A stretch of 64,000 nt of DNA from NCBI GenBank assembly GCA_015680685.1, contig MNCI01020931.1, positions 822,662-886,661 of the forward strand, in the 5' to 3' direction. The DNA is from Gnetum montanum (lineage: Eukaryota > Streptophyta > Gnetopsida > Gnetales > Gnetaceae). Position numbers and translations under genes: made by a program. Shown piece by piece: positions 43,240 to 55,060 of the stretch. The notes beneath the pieces were generated by a model. The model ran no database searches and was not told the origin of the DNA. It worked only from the letters and a program-made list of their open reading frames with translations. Every line of letters starts with the position of its first letter. Position 1 is the first letter of the stretch.

Positions 43240-44150
43240 TTGTTCCTTTCGAGGCTCGTGGATCTTGGAGATAAACTGTTTTGTGCTAAGATCTTCAATT
43301 CTTAAGCACCAAGTTTTTTAGTTGTTACAGGAACCTTTACAAAATCTATACTAATGGATTAGTGCACTAGTGTGCTCCAAAGGAGAACCAATAAAGAATT
43401 CTCTGGGATGCACATCAAGGACCATGCAAAGAACAGTAAATGAAAAAGAGAATAGCCATAAAAATCCTCATGCCTAGATATTTTTGGTCAATACACTTCC
43501 ATGATGTACATGACTTTGTCAAATCATGCAAACAATGTCAACAAGATTAGGAGGATGGGGGAAGAGGGTATTGACACATTTTAAAGAAACACAATAGTGG
43601 ATATAACCATTGGAGCCATTTGATTTATGGGGAATTGACTTCATGGGTTTTATCACCACTTCTTAAAATGGCAAATGATACATTGTTGTTGGTGTAGACT
43701 ATTGCACAAATTGGACTAAAGCAGCTACAATTAGTAATTGCATTTTAGCAACTATTGCTAAATTCTTTGAGTAGTATGTGGTAAATATGTTTAGCATGCC
43801 ATAAGCGTTAATATCTAACAATGGCATACATGTCCTAAGGCTATCTTAAATAAAGTTGATGCAACACTTAAGGGTAGACCACAAGTTAACCACACCATAT
43901 CACCCCTAAGTTAATGGACAAGCCAAAGACACAAACTATGAGATAACCTACATACTAACACAAAGAGTTAGTAAGTATAGGAAGAACTAGAGTACCAAAC
44001 TTAGTGATGCTTTGTGAGATTGCAAATCAACCTATAAATTTCCTATCAAGTATTCTCCCTATGAGCTTATGTATGGAAAAATGCCTAAGTTATTCATATG
44101 AGCGTTACACTCAATCATCGTTGTAACTTAGACTTGGACCTTACATGAGG
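43240..44150 (+). pseudogene. Integrase scrap J (plus strand), two catalytic residues changed
   Basis: The zinc-binding part reads HQGPC, RYFWSIHFHDVHDFVKSCKQ and CQQ around 43,410-43,540. The core reads LWGIDFMGFITTS from 43,625, VVGVDYCTNWTKAA, ISNNGIHV where SDNG is expected, and HKLTTPYHP, VNGQAKDTNYEI where GQAEV is expected. So the second Asp is Asn and the Glu is Lys, at DX35E spacing. The C-terminal piece PIKYSPYELMYGKMPKLFIW and ALHSIIVV (about 44,040-44,120) matches the Athila pattern SPYxLVYGKxCHLP. Stops interrupt it. No LTR can be assigned. Confidence 0.8.
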
Positions 44151-44211
44151 ACAAAAGAGGTGATTAATGAACTTGAAGGACTACCGAAAGGTGTTTTGAC
44201 AAATACTCCGA

Positions 44212-44279
44212 ACTCCCAAGGTGGAGGTCCACCAAAAGCTATTTAGAGGATTACTCCCAAGGAGGCGGTCCACCGAAAG
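44212..44279 (+). repeat. Direct repeat containing a partial palindrome
   Basis: ACTCCCAAGGTGGAGGTCC at 44,212 recurs as ACTCCCAAGGAGGCGGTCC at 44,253, each followed by ACCRAAAG. GGTGGAGGTCCACC is nearly self-complementary. The copies lie 41 bp apart. Confidence 0.7.
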
Positions 44280-44289
44280 ACCATGGTCC

Positions 44290-45242
44290 TTAGTCCTAAA
44301 CTTTAAAAATAATACACATTTGCCATTAAAATTACTTAGAATGTTAAGATTACTCAGAATGTCAAAGCGCGCGGACAAGATATCCAATTAAGTTAATGTA
44401 TTTAAACACATCATGTGGTGATATGATGTACGTGTGAAAATTGCAAGGCATGAATCTCCATTCATGTGATTTGCAATCCAAACGTATTTACAAATCAAAA
44501 CCCTCATTTGCTTGCTAATCTCTATCATAATCATTATCAGCCAGAATGAAGAATTGCACCTTTAGCTTTTAGATGCATTGTTAATTGTGGTGGCATAGAG
44601 CCATCACATCAACCTTATTTCACTGTCTCGATCACTATATTTTCAGGGAAAACACTTTGGCGCTTTATGCAAAGTTAGGCTTCGGGATGCAACTCCAGAG
44701 GACTGCATATTTTGACACCAGAATTTTACCTTTACCAAGCTCACTACAATATAGTTATTCATTTTGGGCTTTAGACACAGATCTTTCATCTGTAAATTTA
44801 CGTTGGTCAGCAGCTGAAATGGGTACTTATCAGTATGCACCGCAAATTACCAGATAAACATTGGAAAGAGAAAACTCATGACTACCTGCAGAACTCTAAT
44901 TATACTTCTTTGTTGGCTGTGTGCACAATCGAGATAGAAATCAAGCTGCAGACTGAAATCCAGCTACTCCATCTATCTACATTATGCAATATTCTTGGAA
45001 GAAAGCACATAACAGGCATCTCCAGCATGGAAAGCAAGAAAAAACATAACAGACTAAACACGGACTTTGAATCATCCCAATCTCGATGGATCTCTTACTA
45101 CTAAACCATACCATCAACCCTGACCTTATCTACTACCTCAACTAGATTCACAGCTAAACCATTATTATTGCCTAAAACCATACCCCAATGTCCATGACTC
45201 TGGACTCACACCTCTCAGATTCCATCTACTACATAACTAAGA
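44290..45242. other. Less AT-rich stretch downstream of the 45.7-kb gene
   Basis: The composition resembles genic rather than transposon DNA and adjoins the 3' side of the minus-strand gene. Open frames of 65-90 codons occur on both strands but I recognise no protein. It may hold the 3' UTR or further exons of that gene; neither a convincing splice site nor a polyadenylation signal was identified. Confidence 0.4.
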
Positions 45243-45689
45243 CTAGGAGTAAGACAAGGACACAGATTGATCTTTGGACTGATCTTGGGAGAGGGAGATG
45301 GATTAATCCTGGGAGAGAGATACAGACTCATTTTCAGAAAGAGGAGAAGATCAGAGTGAAACGGACTGATCTTCGGACAGAGAAACAGATTGATCTTCAA
45401 CCAGAGAAACAGACAGATCTTTAGTTTGATCCTCAGAGAGGGAAAACTGATCTTTGGCTTCATCCTCAGAGAGAGATACAGACTGCATTTTTGCATCACC
45501 ATCCTCCGCCTCAGCAGCAACAGCAGGCAGCTCCTCTGTCACAGTTTCAATTTCAGTGTGGACCTGCAAAATCTCCAGAGAAAATGAGCTTAGTTTTCGA
45601 ATTCAAATTCCGAACAAACATGATGATGAAACAGGATCAACTAAGTTGCTGATGAAACTGAGTGAGCACACTACCTCAACAGTGGCCAT
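45243..45689 (-). CDS. Small acidic Ser/Glu/Asp-repeat protein gene with one intron (possible pseudogene)
   Basis: ATG at 45,689 sits in GCCAGCCATGGCC, a good plant start context. Exon 1 (45,689-45,675) encodes MATVE. A 111-bp intron (45,674-45,564) has GTAG at its 5' end and TTTTGCAG at its 3' end, phase 0. Exon 2 continues VHTEIETVTEELPAVAAEAE, then repeats of the type SVSLSEDQ (DEAKDQFSLSEDQTKD, SVSLVEDQSVSLSEDQ) and stops at TGA 45,353-45,351, giving 75 residues. The repeat continues in frame beyond the stop (PLSENESVSLSQD, SISLSQDQSKDQSVSL) through a TAA to TAG at 45,243, so the stop is probably a later change in a longer protein. The MATVEV start and acidic composition recall plant pKIWI501-like proteins; that is tentative. 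The presence of an intron rules out a processed copy. Confidence 0.6.
45564..45674 (-). other. Intron of the acidic repeat gene
   Basis: 111 bp, GT-AG, with a T-rich 3' part (TTTTCTCTGGAGATTTTGCAG minus its last base pair context). Splicing joins GAG to GTC in phase and removes stops present in all unspliced frames. Confidence 0.6.
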
Positions 45690-45842
45690 GGCTGGCAACG
45701 AAATCCCCGGGAATTAAGATGCAAAGATGTAGCCTGGGCAAAGATGGATTGGACTGGGATGATGATGAGCGAGCAGGGATGGCAAGATGCACAAGAGAAA
45801 TGGAGAGAGAGATTTCTGTGAGACTGCATACCTAAGCATTTC

Positions 45843-45850
45843 TTTTTATA
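45843..45850 (-). promoter_or_regulatory. TATA box of the acidic repeat gene
   Basis: TATAAAAA on the minus strand lies about 155 bp upstream of the ATG. It is followed by a pyrimidine-rich leader (TCTCTCTCTCCATTTCTC), typical of highly expressed plant genes. A transcription start near 45,815 is expected. Confidence 0.65.
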
Positions 45851-46142
45851 CACAGCCCTTCTTTTGGCCAGATGGGAAACGCTCATTTCATTATTATAAT
45901 GAAGAACAAATAATGGAGATTTTTAACAGCACCGCTCCGTAGAATTTTATATACATATACACATACATATTTGCGTGCACCGGCTTTCCCTTTCCCTCAT
46001 AGTTCCTGCATCTAGTGTGATTTTGAAAATTACCAGCATGTTCTCCCTTAACAGTTCCATAAATTACCAGCAGATTCTCCTGTAATGGTTTCATGAATGT
46101 AAAACCGTTCCAGGCAACCAATGGTTTCATAAACATTTATGG

Positions 46143-46167
46143 AACCGTTACAAATACCGTAACGGTT
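46143..46167. promoter_or_regulatory. MYB/MSA-like palindrome upstream of the acidic repeat gene
   Basis: AACCGTTAC and GTAACGGTT form perfect 9-bp inverted arms around a 7-bp loop. A further AACCGTT lies at 46,103-46,109 next to CCAAT. AACGG is the core of mitosis-specific activator elements bound by three-repeat MYB proteins, and CNGTTR is the general MYB core. The cluster lies about 300 bp upstream of the TATA box. Confidence 0.5.
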
Positions 46168-46540
46168 TTACACTCATGGAACCATCGGTTAGAGCAAAAT
46201 TTATATATTAAAAATTTCCTAAATTTAGCCATGTTGTTAACGGAAACTCCAATTCCAAAATCACATCATATTATAGTGGAGAGATACTTTTAAATCTTAT
46301 ATACAATGAACGAAGAATGGAGCATGGTGCATTATGCCATTCACTTAAATCTTAAAGAAAATAATGGCAAAGAATTGAGCTCTTTAATATTCAAGAATGT
46401 ATTTGAAGTACAAAGTTGTAGTGATGAAATTTTATTTCATAAAAAGATTGCAGCGTTGCCAAATATCAGCCTTAGCACATCTATAATTTCTAATAACAAA
46501 TAAAGCTTTAATCCTCATCAAGTTCAATATGGTAGTCAAA
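46168..46540. other. No recognised gene
   Basis: AT-rich sequence. A 65-codon plus-strand open frame (46,306-46,503) has no recognisable similarity. Confidence 0.5.
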
Positions 46541-48230
46541 CTATCTTTAGAATTTTTTCCAAAACAAATAAAAAGCATTCAAGGAGGATGAAATTTTAAG
46601 AATCTTGGAAAATATAAACATTGATAACCAAATGAGGAAAACAAAAAAAATAAGAAAAAAGGTCTAATAAACTCAACATGGCTACAAACTAAAGGATAGT
46701 TTTGAACATCCAAATGTTTTACACTTCTACATAAGAGAAGGAGCTTGATATAAAAAGGATTAGTTGAAAATTTGAACTTACATCAATTATTCCAAAAGAA
46801 ACATTAATTTAAAATAAATTACTAGTAGCCAATAACCATTATGTATGCAACAACTCTAAAGTATTTTTATCATTTTTTTTGTAAACTAAATTTCCTTAAT
46901 ATGTAAAATCTGCTTATCATTAATTTTTTACTTTTTAATACCTTGCATCTGAAAGCTTAAAGCATTAACATAATATTATATTCAATAGACCATATTGAAA
47001 ACTCCTTAATTAAATTGTAATGGTTTTCATTTTAGATAAGTATTGAACATTTTCCAAACAATACTATTAATCTATATACAACCTTTTATTTAGTCATGTA
47101 CAAGAGTAATCATCTAATTACCTCTCTAAATGGTTGAAATTTCTATTATCCCTAATTGTTATCCTATGTTTAATTAAAGTTTATCAACCTTCATGAACAT
47201 CTATAGTTCTTGCTATCCATTTAGGATAAAATTAAATGTTACAATGATAAGCAAAAGAAAATCCAAATCTTGGTAATTTTTAACTAGATTTTACTTAATA
47301 TTGTCTTAAAGACTCTTGAGGAGAGAAAATAATTTGGGTAAGAGTAATAAATTACAAAGGCTTAATCCATTTCTATGGATTTTGAATTGCCCAAACTAAA
47401 GGCTTCCTTACTTCTATTCTCATAGCTTTAGTTCTATACTATTTCATCGCTATACCAAGAACACTTGTAATTTTTTTAATGATATTTTCATAACTCATAG
47501 CATGTATATTTCTACTGTCCAATAGATCTAGAGGATCTACCAACGCAATAAAATTTTAGTTTTAATTTTAATTTCAATAAACTAAAAGCTTTGTAATCAA
47601 TATTAATGCTTACAATGATTATATCAATTGATTGATTATTCTTTTAGAGTAAATAAAGGTGTCATTCACAAAATGATAGTTGAAAATTTTCTACATGAAA
47701 ATAGGCAAAGCCACTACTTTAATATTATCTTAATTGCAAAAATATTTAAGAATGTAAGAAAAGGCCTTTATTGCAATGGCAAAAAGAGAAGGAAAAAAAT
47801 AACTTTTCTAACAAAAGCATTGATGATTAATCATTGGGAAACATCTATGGCCTACACAAAATGTTGTATTTGATTCTACAAATAGGTATAATCTTAGATG
47901 ATAAATTATTCAACTATTAATAATGTAGCAAGATATGATAGCAAGGTGTACTTCTTTTTGATAAATTGATTGTTAAATGTCCAATAATGTTATAATATAC
48001 TAAACATTGCCTAAATTTAGAATACACAAATCATTAGAAAACCTTTTCTTTTCAAAAGTATCAATCCGCATACATTTGCGACATTTTAAAATTTATAAAA
48101 TTGGTGTTCCAATTAAGACCCATTGGTATATTATTAATTCTCTAATATATGCTTTAAAAATGGACAAGTCAAAAACTATCCTCCTCCTCTCATTGGCAAT
48201 ATTGATTTTCATGAAATAATATTCATTATT
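46541..48230 (-). pseudogene. LINE reverse transcriptase remnant (minus strand)
   Basis: The minus strand around 47,790-47,640 reads LLFAIAIKAFSYILKYFCN and then HFVNDTFIYSKR. These match the plant LINE pattern PLLFxxAMExLS and FADDTxxF, with the catalytic ADD changed to VND. Lower coordinates give weaker traces of the C-terminal part. Pieces at 48,220-48,000 may be upstream RT. Stops are numerous and no poly(A) or target duplication was found. Confidence 0.55.
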
Positions 48231-48599
48231 ACTATAATCCTTGAATGACATCAAAACCCAAAGATATCCTATTCAATGTTAATGTTTTCTTTGAAAGAAA
48301 GCAATATTCCTTAGAGGGAAATGTTAGGACAAACAATGTAATAGTTAATCATATCTTTAAAACTAGCAAAAACTTCACTAGTCAAATTTTGTAAAATAGA
48401 TATTTAAAACATAGAAGAGCATGGATGGTATTTTGAAGGGATACAATGCTTAAAGATTTGAGATATCTCATTAGAGAAGATAAAAGTGATCCAAAGCATA
48501 TTCATAAGTTGGTTTGACAATAGGTTCTAACAAATTTATGGTTGAATATAGAAGGCAAGAGAAAATTTTACTTGAAATGTATTTAAGGTAATTTATTAA

Positions 48600-48790
48600 A
48601 CTTAAAAGCTCACTATTTGTTGCATATACTCTTTATGAAATGTGGCATCTCCATCTTAGACTAGAAAGTAGAAAATGAATGCAAATTACTGAAGAAGAAT
48701 ACACTTGTAGGTTATGTGATTAAGGAGATCTTAAGGATGAGGACCATGCTTTTCTTAGTTGCCCTCAAATTGAAGATTTGAGATAAAAAC
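48600..48790 (+). pseudogene. LINE-like CCHC zinc-binding C-terminal fragment
   Basis: The plus strand reads LHLRLESRK, then EEYTCRLCD, GDLKDEDHAFLSCPQIEDLR. The spacing C-x2-C ... H-x4-C with ExxDxxHxxxxCP is typical of the C-terminal domain of several non-LTR retrotransposons. Two stops interrupt it. It lies just upstream of the Penelope-like RT but need not belong to the same element. Confidence 0.5.
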
Positions 48791-48884
48791 ATAATATTAT
48801 AGCAAAAGGTCTGTATGACTTTTTATTACTATATCTAGTATTAGTTAACCACTTTATTGATTCAATATTTATTTTTCATAATAC

Positions 48885-49339
48885 AAATGTTATGTCTATC
48901 CAATAGATTCTTTGGGTCTTTAGACATAATAAAATCTTACTTTTAATTTCATAATATGAGCAAGTCCAATGAGCTGTGATGGGATGGCCCTTTTCTCCTA
49001 TTGTAAATGATCTACACATGGAATATTTTGAAAGTAAACAATTAAAATTATATAGACTAAAGTTTAAATGTTGAATTAGGTATGTGGATGACATTGAATG
49101 TACTGAATAACATGAGAATGATGAATTAGAAAAATATCTTATATATTTAAATAATATAACTTTCAATTTACCATTGAAACAAAGCATAACACTCTACTTT
49201 TTTAGATGTTAATATCCCAAAGATCATGCACAAGAACAATTTTTCAAGGGTTTAATTTCTTTTTCTTTTAAAGAGATAAATTTTAATAATCATGCAAGGT
49301 GAAATTTTATTTTCTATTGCCTTTTGTAAAGAATAGAAA
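48885..49339 (+). pseudogene. Penelope-like element reverse transcriptase fragment (copy 2)
   Basis: This copy extends further upstream than the one at window position 1. It reads YEQVQ, then after a stop AVMGWPFSPIVNDLHMEYFE (ATG 48,979), IRYVDDIECTE (YVDD at 49,081) and, frameshifted near 49,198, a block derived from FLDVN. YEQxxGxxMGSP is the expected sequence around this palm motif in Penelope-like elements. It is dead through several stops and frameshifts, many shared with copy 1. Confidence 0.75.
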
Positions 49340-50269
49340 ATTAAGGTTTTCTTTTCAATTTATTTAATCAATAAATGTGATATTTTGAATATTTCTTCAA
49401 CCAAGTAATAAGAATATTAAAACTAAGATAGAGCATGGGTTGTTGGCCAATTAGTTAGCTAACACTATTATGCACTAAAAGGTACTAGTACTAACAACCT
49501 ATGCTAACTTTGGGGCGTTGTTTCAAGTAATAATAAAATTTTTAAAATAAGAAAACAAGAAAATACTAGTGTCCAAACAATGGTAGAAATAAGCAATAAC
49601 CTAATAGCCTAAACAAAAATAATATTAATAATGTACAAAGTGCTGCAACTGAACTAAGGTGTTTGCAATAACTACTTGTAAAGAAATTAGTGTACTAACA
49701 ACATGCTAATAGAAGCAAATAATGATAAATTATACTTTATTAGCCATACATTGTAAACTAGAAGTTGCATTTTATTAATAAAAATACATGGTACTTGAGT
49801 ATAAATACTAATAATTAAAGGGGGGTGTCGAAGCATAAAAAAATGATTAGTAATATTAAAAAGAAATTTGAGTACATCAAATCATAGAAGAAGAAGTCTA
49901 AAGAAAAAGCCCAATGGTTTTGGTGATGTCTTTCACATTTTCATCCTTACAACCAATCTTGAAAAATGACTTTCCTCTAGGGTGGGTAGAAAAAGGATGA
50001 GGCTTTGCTTTTATTCAGAAACACCTTCATGGGTTTTCACTTGATACTAATGCATTTCTTGTAAAGAGAAGGAGAAAACTCACCCTAAAGATAAAAAAAT
50101 ATACATCAATTAGATATAAAGAATAATAGCAATAAAAAATGAAAACTTCCCATCCTTGAGCCTTCAAAACAAAAAGAAAGTAATACTATAAAAAATAAAT
50201 TAATTGTTCAACTTTCATTGGGAGCATTTTTGCTTGAAGTTGTAGCTAAAAAGCAACATGTTTGAGAAT
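49340..50269. other. Unrecognised AT-rich sequence, duplicate of 421-1,343
   Basis: Collinear with 421-1,343. No gene is recognised. Confidence 0.6.
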
Positions 50270-50674
50270 CTATTATTCAATTCCTAAAGAGATGTCATAG
50301 TTAAGCTCTTGATCTTGAAAAATAATTGTAGACCAAAGCTTCCAAATAAAGAAAAGAATAAGTGGTCTAAGATATTTCCAAATGCAAAGAAAGGAAGTAG
50401 ACAAAGTAGATTGATTACTAAGAATGACTTTATTGATGTTTGGTTGAAAGTTGTTACAAATTCTAAATATTCATTTTCAAGCATGTTAAGCAACATGACA
50501 CTAAAAAACCATGAGAAAATTAGTCTTTTCATCTACAAAGAGGACATTGAGGAGAAATATTTCTCATATGTTTAATATGAGTGCCAATAAGAAAACCTTG
50601 ATAAATAAGACACCATAAAAAATACAAATTTTAGGAAATGTAGGAGCTCTTTGAATATCTTGCATTAGCTTCAT

Positions 50675-50950
50675 AACATATGTTTCCTATATTGCTTAGC
50701 AAACCAAAGAAATTAGCAGATAATACAATCAATTCTATCATAAGAAGTTTTAAAAGAGACCCAAAAAGTAACAAACATATGTTTCCTATATTGCTTAGCA
50801 AACCAAAAAAATTAGGGGATAATACAATCAATTCTGTCATAAGAAGTTTTAGAAGAGACCCAAAAAGTAACAAACATATGTTTCCTATATTGCTTAACAA
50901 TCCAAAGAAATTAGTGGATAATACAATCAATTCAATTATAAGAAGTTTCA
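50675..50950 (+). repeat. 99-bp tandem repeat, 2.8 units, open in frame
   Basis: Units begin at 50,675, 50,774 and 50,873 with AACATATGTTTCCTATATTG. The unit is exactly 33 codons, so the plus-strand frame (MFPILLSKPKKL..., 33 residues) and a minus-strand frame both stay open. The units differ by a few substitutions. It lies just downstream, on the minus strand, of the LINE RT motifs. Confidence 0.9.
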
Positions 50951-50989
50951 AAGTTGATATTCTTGTGTAGATTATATAAAAAAACGTTT

Positions 50990-51540
50990 GTAGCAATAAT
51001 GAAAAGATAAGGAGTTAAAGAACAACCTTGACAAACTAAACATTGAAGAGAAGAGGAGGAACTTAGTCCAAAATTAGTATCAAGTTTAGCATTTGCTTCA
51101 ATGAGTAGGATATAGACAAGATGAATAAAATAATCACCAAATCCCAGTTTATAGAAATAATAAACAATGAAATTACATTTAATCCTATTATAAAATTTGG
51201 CATAATCTAACTTACTAAAGAAATGTCTTAATTAGTATTAAAATCCTACTACATTTTCTTCCAAGTTAAAATAATAATGTCTACCTTTAAGAAAACTAGT
51301 TTTCTCAAGTTTGTTTATATCTTCAAGAACTTTCTAAATTTAGTAAGCCATGGATTTAGCTAAAATATTATAGTTATTATTAAGAAGAGTAAGAAGCCTC
51401 CAGTTACCAATATGTTGAAGATCTTTATTATTAGGAAGAAGACAAATCATACTTTCATTAATATTTTTACCAAAAGAAAGTTCTTTAATGACTTCTTGGA
51501 AAACATAAAAGAGATTGCCTAATGGTAGTTACTCAAATGT
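50990..51540 (-). pseudogene. LINE reverse transcriptase, fingers and palm (minus strand)
   Basis: Read downward the minus strand gives LPNNKDLQHIGNWRLLTLLN, NYNILAKSMA, KLEKTSFLKGRHYYFN, KLDYAKFYNRI and CQGCSLTPYLFI. These match RT blocks 0-4 of plant LINEs (NWRPISLLNxxYKILAKxxA; QTGFIKGR; DxxKAYDRV; QGCPLSPYLF). Stops interrupt it. The following YADD part is replaced by the tandem repeat. Confidence 0.75.
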
Positions 51541-52204
51541 TAGTCATGGCTGGATAATGTTAAGTTGCAGGTAGTGGGCTATTAGAAACATTGCCTTACA
51601 TAGTCCCCAAAGAGTAAAATTAAGGTTGCTAGTCAACTCTTGCTTCATGTTGTGGATATCGGCATTGGCGTTCCCAACGTGAACCTACCATTTGGTGCTT
51701 GAATCGTAAAGACCCCATGGTGTATTGGTGGTGGCATAAGAAACATGAATCTGCTAATTGAGCAAGCAATGGTGTGATGCATGTGGCAACATGATATAAC
51801 TCGATGGCACTGAGTGTTATTCAGAGGTGCTAGCGATTGCATGAGTAGCACCAACATAAGGCATAGCATGGCCAACAATTGTTTCTAGAACCTTCATGGC
51901 TTATAGAGTCCTAGTTGTCATTCCTCTACCATTAATCTTCATCCCCTCATTTTTAGCAAGCCTTCTAATATTACCCCTATTGGTGATGGTAGTCGTTCTA
52001 GTGGTCAACCATGTTGACTTGGTAGTATGTTGACGTTGTCGTTACTTGCACATTGGTGGACATTGTCGTTACCTACACATGGGTGGTGGAAGCTACACAT
52101 TTCTTTACTGTGCATGGGTGGTAGATGCAACCATTATCCACATGGATGAGGATTAGACCGTTGGAAGGAACATACGACACATGTCAGTAGGTGAGTGCTT
52201 CTAG

Positions 52205-53502
52205 TAACACAGAAGCATGTATAAGGTGATCATGGGCCAATAGTCTTGAGTGGTGGTTTGCATCAACAGTGACATTCACATCAATGCTAGTTGACATGAA
52301 GGTGGAAACCTGTATGGTGGTTGGTGGCAAACACATACTGCACATGGCAATACAGGAATGCTAGGTGTCTTCTTGTACATAGGCCTATAGTGCCTACAAC
52401 AACATCTGTAGGGAAATGTGTGACATAGGCCAACATGTGCCTCTATTAGGCTCATGCAACGATTATGTGGCCCACATTGCATTGGGTGATGATAGCTGTT
52501 GTTACATGGCCAAAGGCCTCTAGTTTACATTTCTCTTCTATTATATTACAAAAGTAATGGAAATATTATTTTTAGTTACGTTCTAACTAGGATTTGATCA
52601 TGTGTAGGTTTGGGTGGAAGTGGAGGAGGCAGAGAAAGATGAGGGGCCAAACCAATCTTGATAAATCCCCTAGCTAGATACAACAAGGGGTGGGGGGGTT
52701 GTTCCATGGCTAGACATGGAGGGGAAATCCTAGTATTCCTTCTCATGTCCTTACTTATTTGGTGGCACTCCTGAAGGTAATTCAGTGTGGAGTAGTAAGT
52801 AGATTCAATAATCAAAGGTTATAGACTTGTCAAAAGAGGTATGCTTCTTGCAGGCCTAGGCAGATAAGGCTACACAAGGAGTTATTATATTTGGTGCTTA
52901 TTTCTGAGCTAAGTCTTTACTTATCCTGCTATTTTTAAAATTTCTGTAACTCAACTTTGATCTCTATTTTGTGGTTTAAACATAAAGCCTATGTTTCTTC
53001 AAAACTCTGGTTAATCTTTATTCAAGTTTACAAATGTTTCATGCTTTTTATTTTACATTTCATTAATGCACGAGTCTCCTTGTTGAAATTTTAAAGCAAA
53101 TAGTTGTTTCTCTACCAAGTTATTTTGGAACTGTTATTTACGTATTAAATTTATTTAATTTACCTACACTATTAAACATCACATTTTACAAAACACTATA
53201 TTGCCCTTCCAATTGAGACTATTCTCAAGTTTTTGTACCCATATAACAGGCATCCTAAGCAATAGTCTCTTGAAACAAGTTTTGTGGAAGTTGATGTGTC
53301 CAAAATTTATGCATCAACAACCTTTTTGGTGCTAGAAGGAGGGCATGTTTTGTTTCTTGTGCCTATTTTTGTTTCTGTTGACATTTATGTTGGGAAGAGG
53401 TGTAGTGTTTTGAGATACTTTAAGTGTTTTTGATACTTGGAAGTGTAATAGAAGCATTGGAGTTGAAAAAATATTGGACTCGTTCAAGGCTTAACAAAAC
53501 TT
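52205..53502 (+). pseudogene. Decayed 3' internal end of element H (copy 2)
   Basis: Counterpart of 1,415-3,510 without the solo LTR. No protein is recognised. Confidence 0.45.
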
Positions 53503-53515
53503 AAGGGGGGTATAT

Positions 53516-54092
53516 TGTCATGTCCCCATTCCCAAATGATGTTGTTGCATAATGAAGATGGTGTCTCTTCATAATAAGTAATTATTGTTATCATAACAAG
53601 ATCCAAAAGGGAAGTTGTAATTGAGACTTGAAAAGGTGCATTGTAATAATGAATGTGTTTTATGAGGTAACCTTTGGGGGTTTAACTTAAGGCATCTATA
53701 CCTAGGCTTAGAGGTTGTGCCAGCATGGAGTGGTAGAGATGGTACAGGAAAGTCATGAGAGAGCCAAGTGAAGTTAGACAAGAAGCAAACTGGCCATCCC
53801 TTCTAGCCGATTGTAAGCCTAACTTTGGTGGTAGTGTTGGATTACCTCAAAGGGGATAGATGCTAAAGGAAGAAAACCCCAAGGAACACTCTAAGAGCAT
53901 GATCTATATAGTCTATTCTATATCAATGAAGCATTCTTTTCTTTCTCTTTTTACACGTTTTCTATTATTTCCTTTATGCATAATGTTGAATGTTACATAT
54001 ATTTGACATTTGGTATATTCTCTTCTTATGCATAATGTCTAATATAACATATATTTGACATTTGGCATGTTATCTGACAATGCAATATCACA
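53516..54092 (+). mobile_element. 3' LTR of element H (copy 2), 577 bp
   Basis: Starts TGTCATGTCCC after the purine tract at 53,502-53,511 and ends AATATCACA. Its length equals that of copy 1. It abuts the truncated RT of element D. Confidence 0.7.
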
Positions 54093-55060
54093 TCTTCCTT
54101 TTTTACAAGATGATGATATCATCCAAATAAACCACAACGAACTCGCCTACTAAACCTTTAAAGGCTAAATCCATTACTCTTTTAAATGTATCTCCAACAT
54201 TTGACAATCCAAATGGCATTCTTTGGCAAGTGAAAGTTCCCCACTTGGTAATAAATGTTGTTTTATATCTATCACCTTTATCTACCAAAATATGATTATA
54301 GCCTAAAAAACCATCTAGGAAAGAATATACTTGACAACCTAAAACTTTGATAAACATTTCATCAATTCTAGTAAGTGGATATTTATCCTTTTCAAAGGCT
54401 TCATTCAAATTTCTAAAATCTACACAAAGTCTAATATCACCATTCTTTTTTCTTACTAGAACAAGGTTAGCAAGCCATGTTGAATATTAGATTGGATATA
54501 TGGTTTGAGCTTGTAATAACTTCTTGATCTTGGCTTCCATGCCTAATTCAAACGATGGATTAAACTTTCTTTACTTTTATTTATCTTACAATTGTTTACC
54601 AAAGCAATTTTATGGGTCATCACATCTAGTTTAAAAGCTTTAAGATCATCACAAGACTAGCCAAAATTTTTTAAATTATTGTTCAGAAGTAATAATACAT
54701 TTTGCTCGAAGATTGAATCCTTTTCCTTTGTGATATTTAACATCTTTAGTATCTTAGTAGATGAAAAATTCATTGCTTCATAAGTTTGATCATGTAAATT
54801 GTATATATCTTTCCCGATAAGCAATTTTTTGCTAAACTCATGTTTGTAATCAACCACTTTTTTGGGAATGGAATTTGTCTTGGACCTTGATGTTATTTTA
54901 GTTATGATTTGACTTTCAAATTCCTTCTTATTTCTCAAGAATCTAAACAATTGATCATCATCTTCGAATACTTATAAATGCTTTATATTATCTAGTATTG
55001 ATGGTTGATGTTCATTCTCAATTACTACCCTTTCTATCCTTTTTTCATCTAATGTTAAAG
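54093..55060 (-). pseudogene. Element D: linker and N-terminal RT (minus strand)
   Basis: The minus strand reads LRNKKEFESQIITKITSRSK, SIPKKVVDYKHEFSKKLLI, then RT: DKYPLTRIDEMFIKVLGCQV, SFLDGFLGYNHILVDKGDR, TFTCQRMPFGLSNVGDTF and VVYLDDIII, where it ends against the H LTR at 54,092. It is better preserved than C. RT beyond the catalytic motif, native RNase H and integrase are absent. Confidence 0.88.

Larger units (their letters stand above)
50270..52204 (-). mobile_element. LINE-containing segment present only in copy 2
   Basis: Copy 1 has an unrelated 72 bp between the same flanks (1,343 and 1,415). The segment holds a minus-strand LINE RT (51,540-50,990) and a 99-bp tandem repeat. The rest (51,540-52,204) has no recognised coding sequence. 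Insertion in copy 2 or deletion in copy 1 are both possible. Confidence 0.55.

Noticed and set aside
45188-45424. Plus-strand frame rich in Arg, Thr and Asp opposite the acidic repeat gene
   Set aside because: It mirrors the repeats of the minus-strand gene, which has promoter, intron and start context; the plus strand has none.
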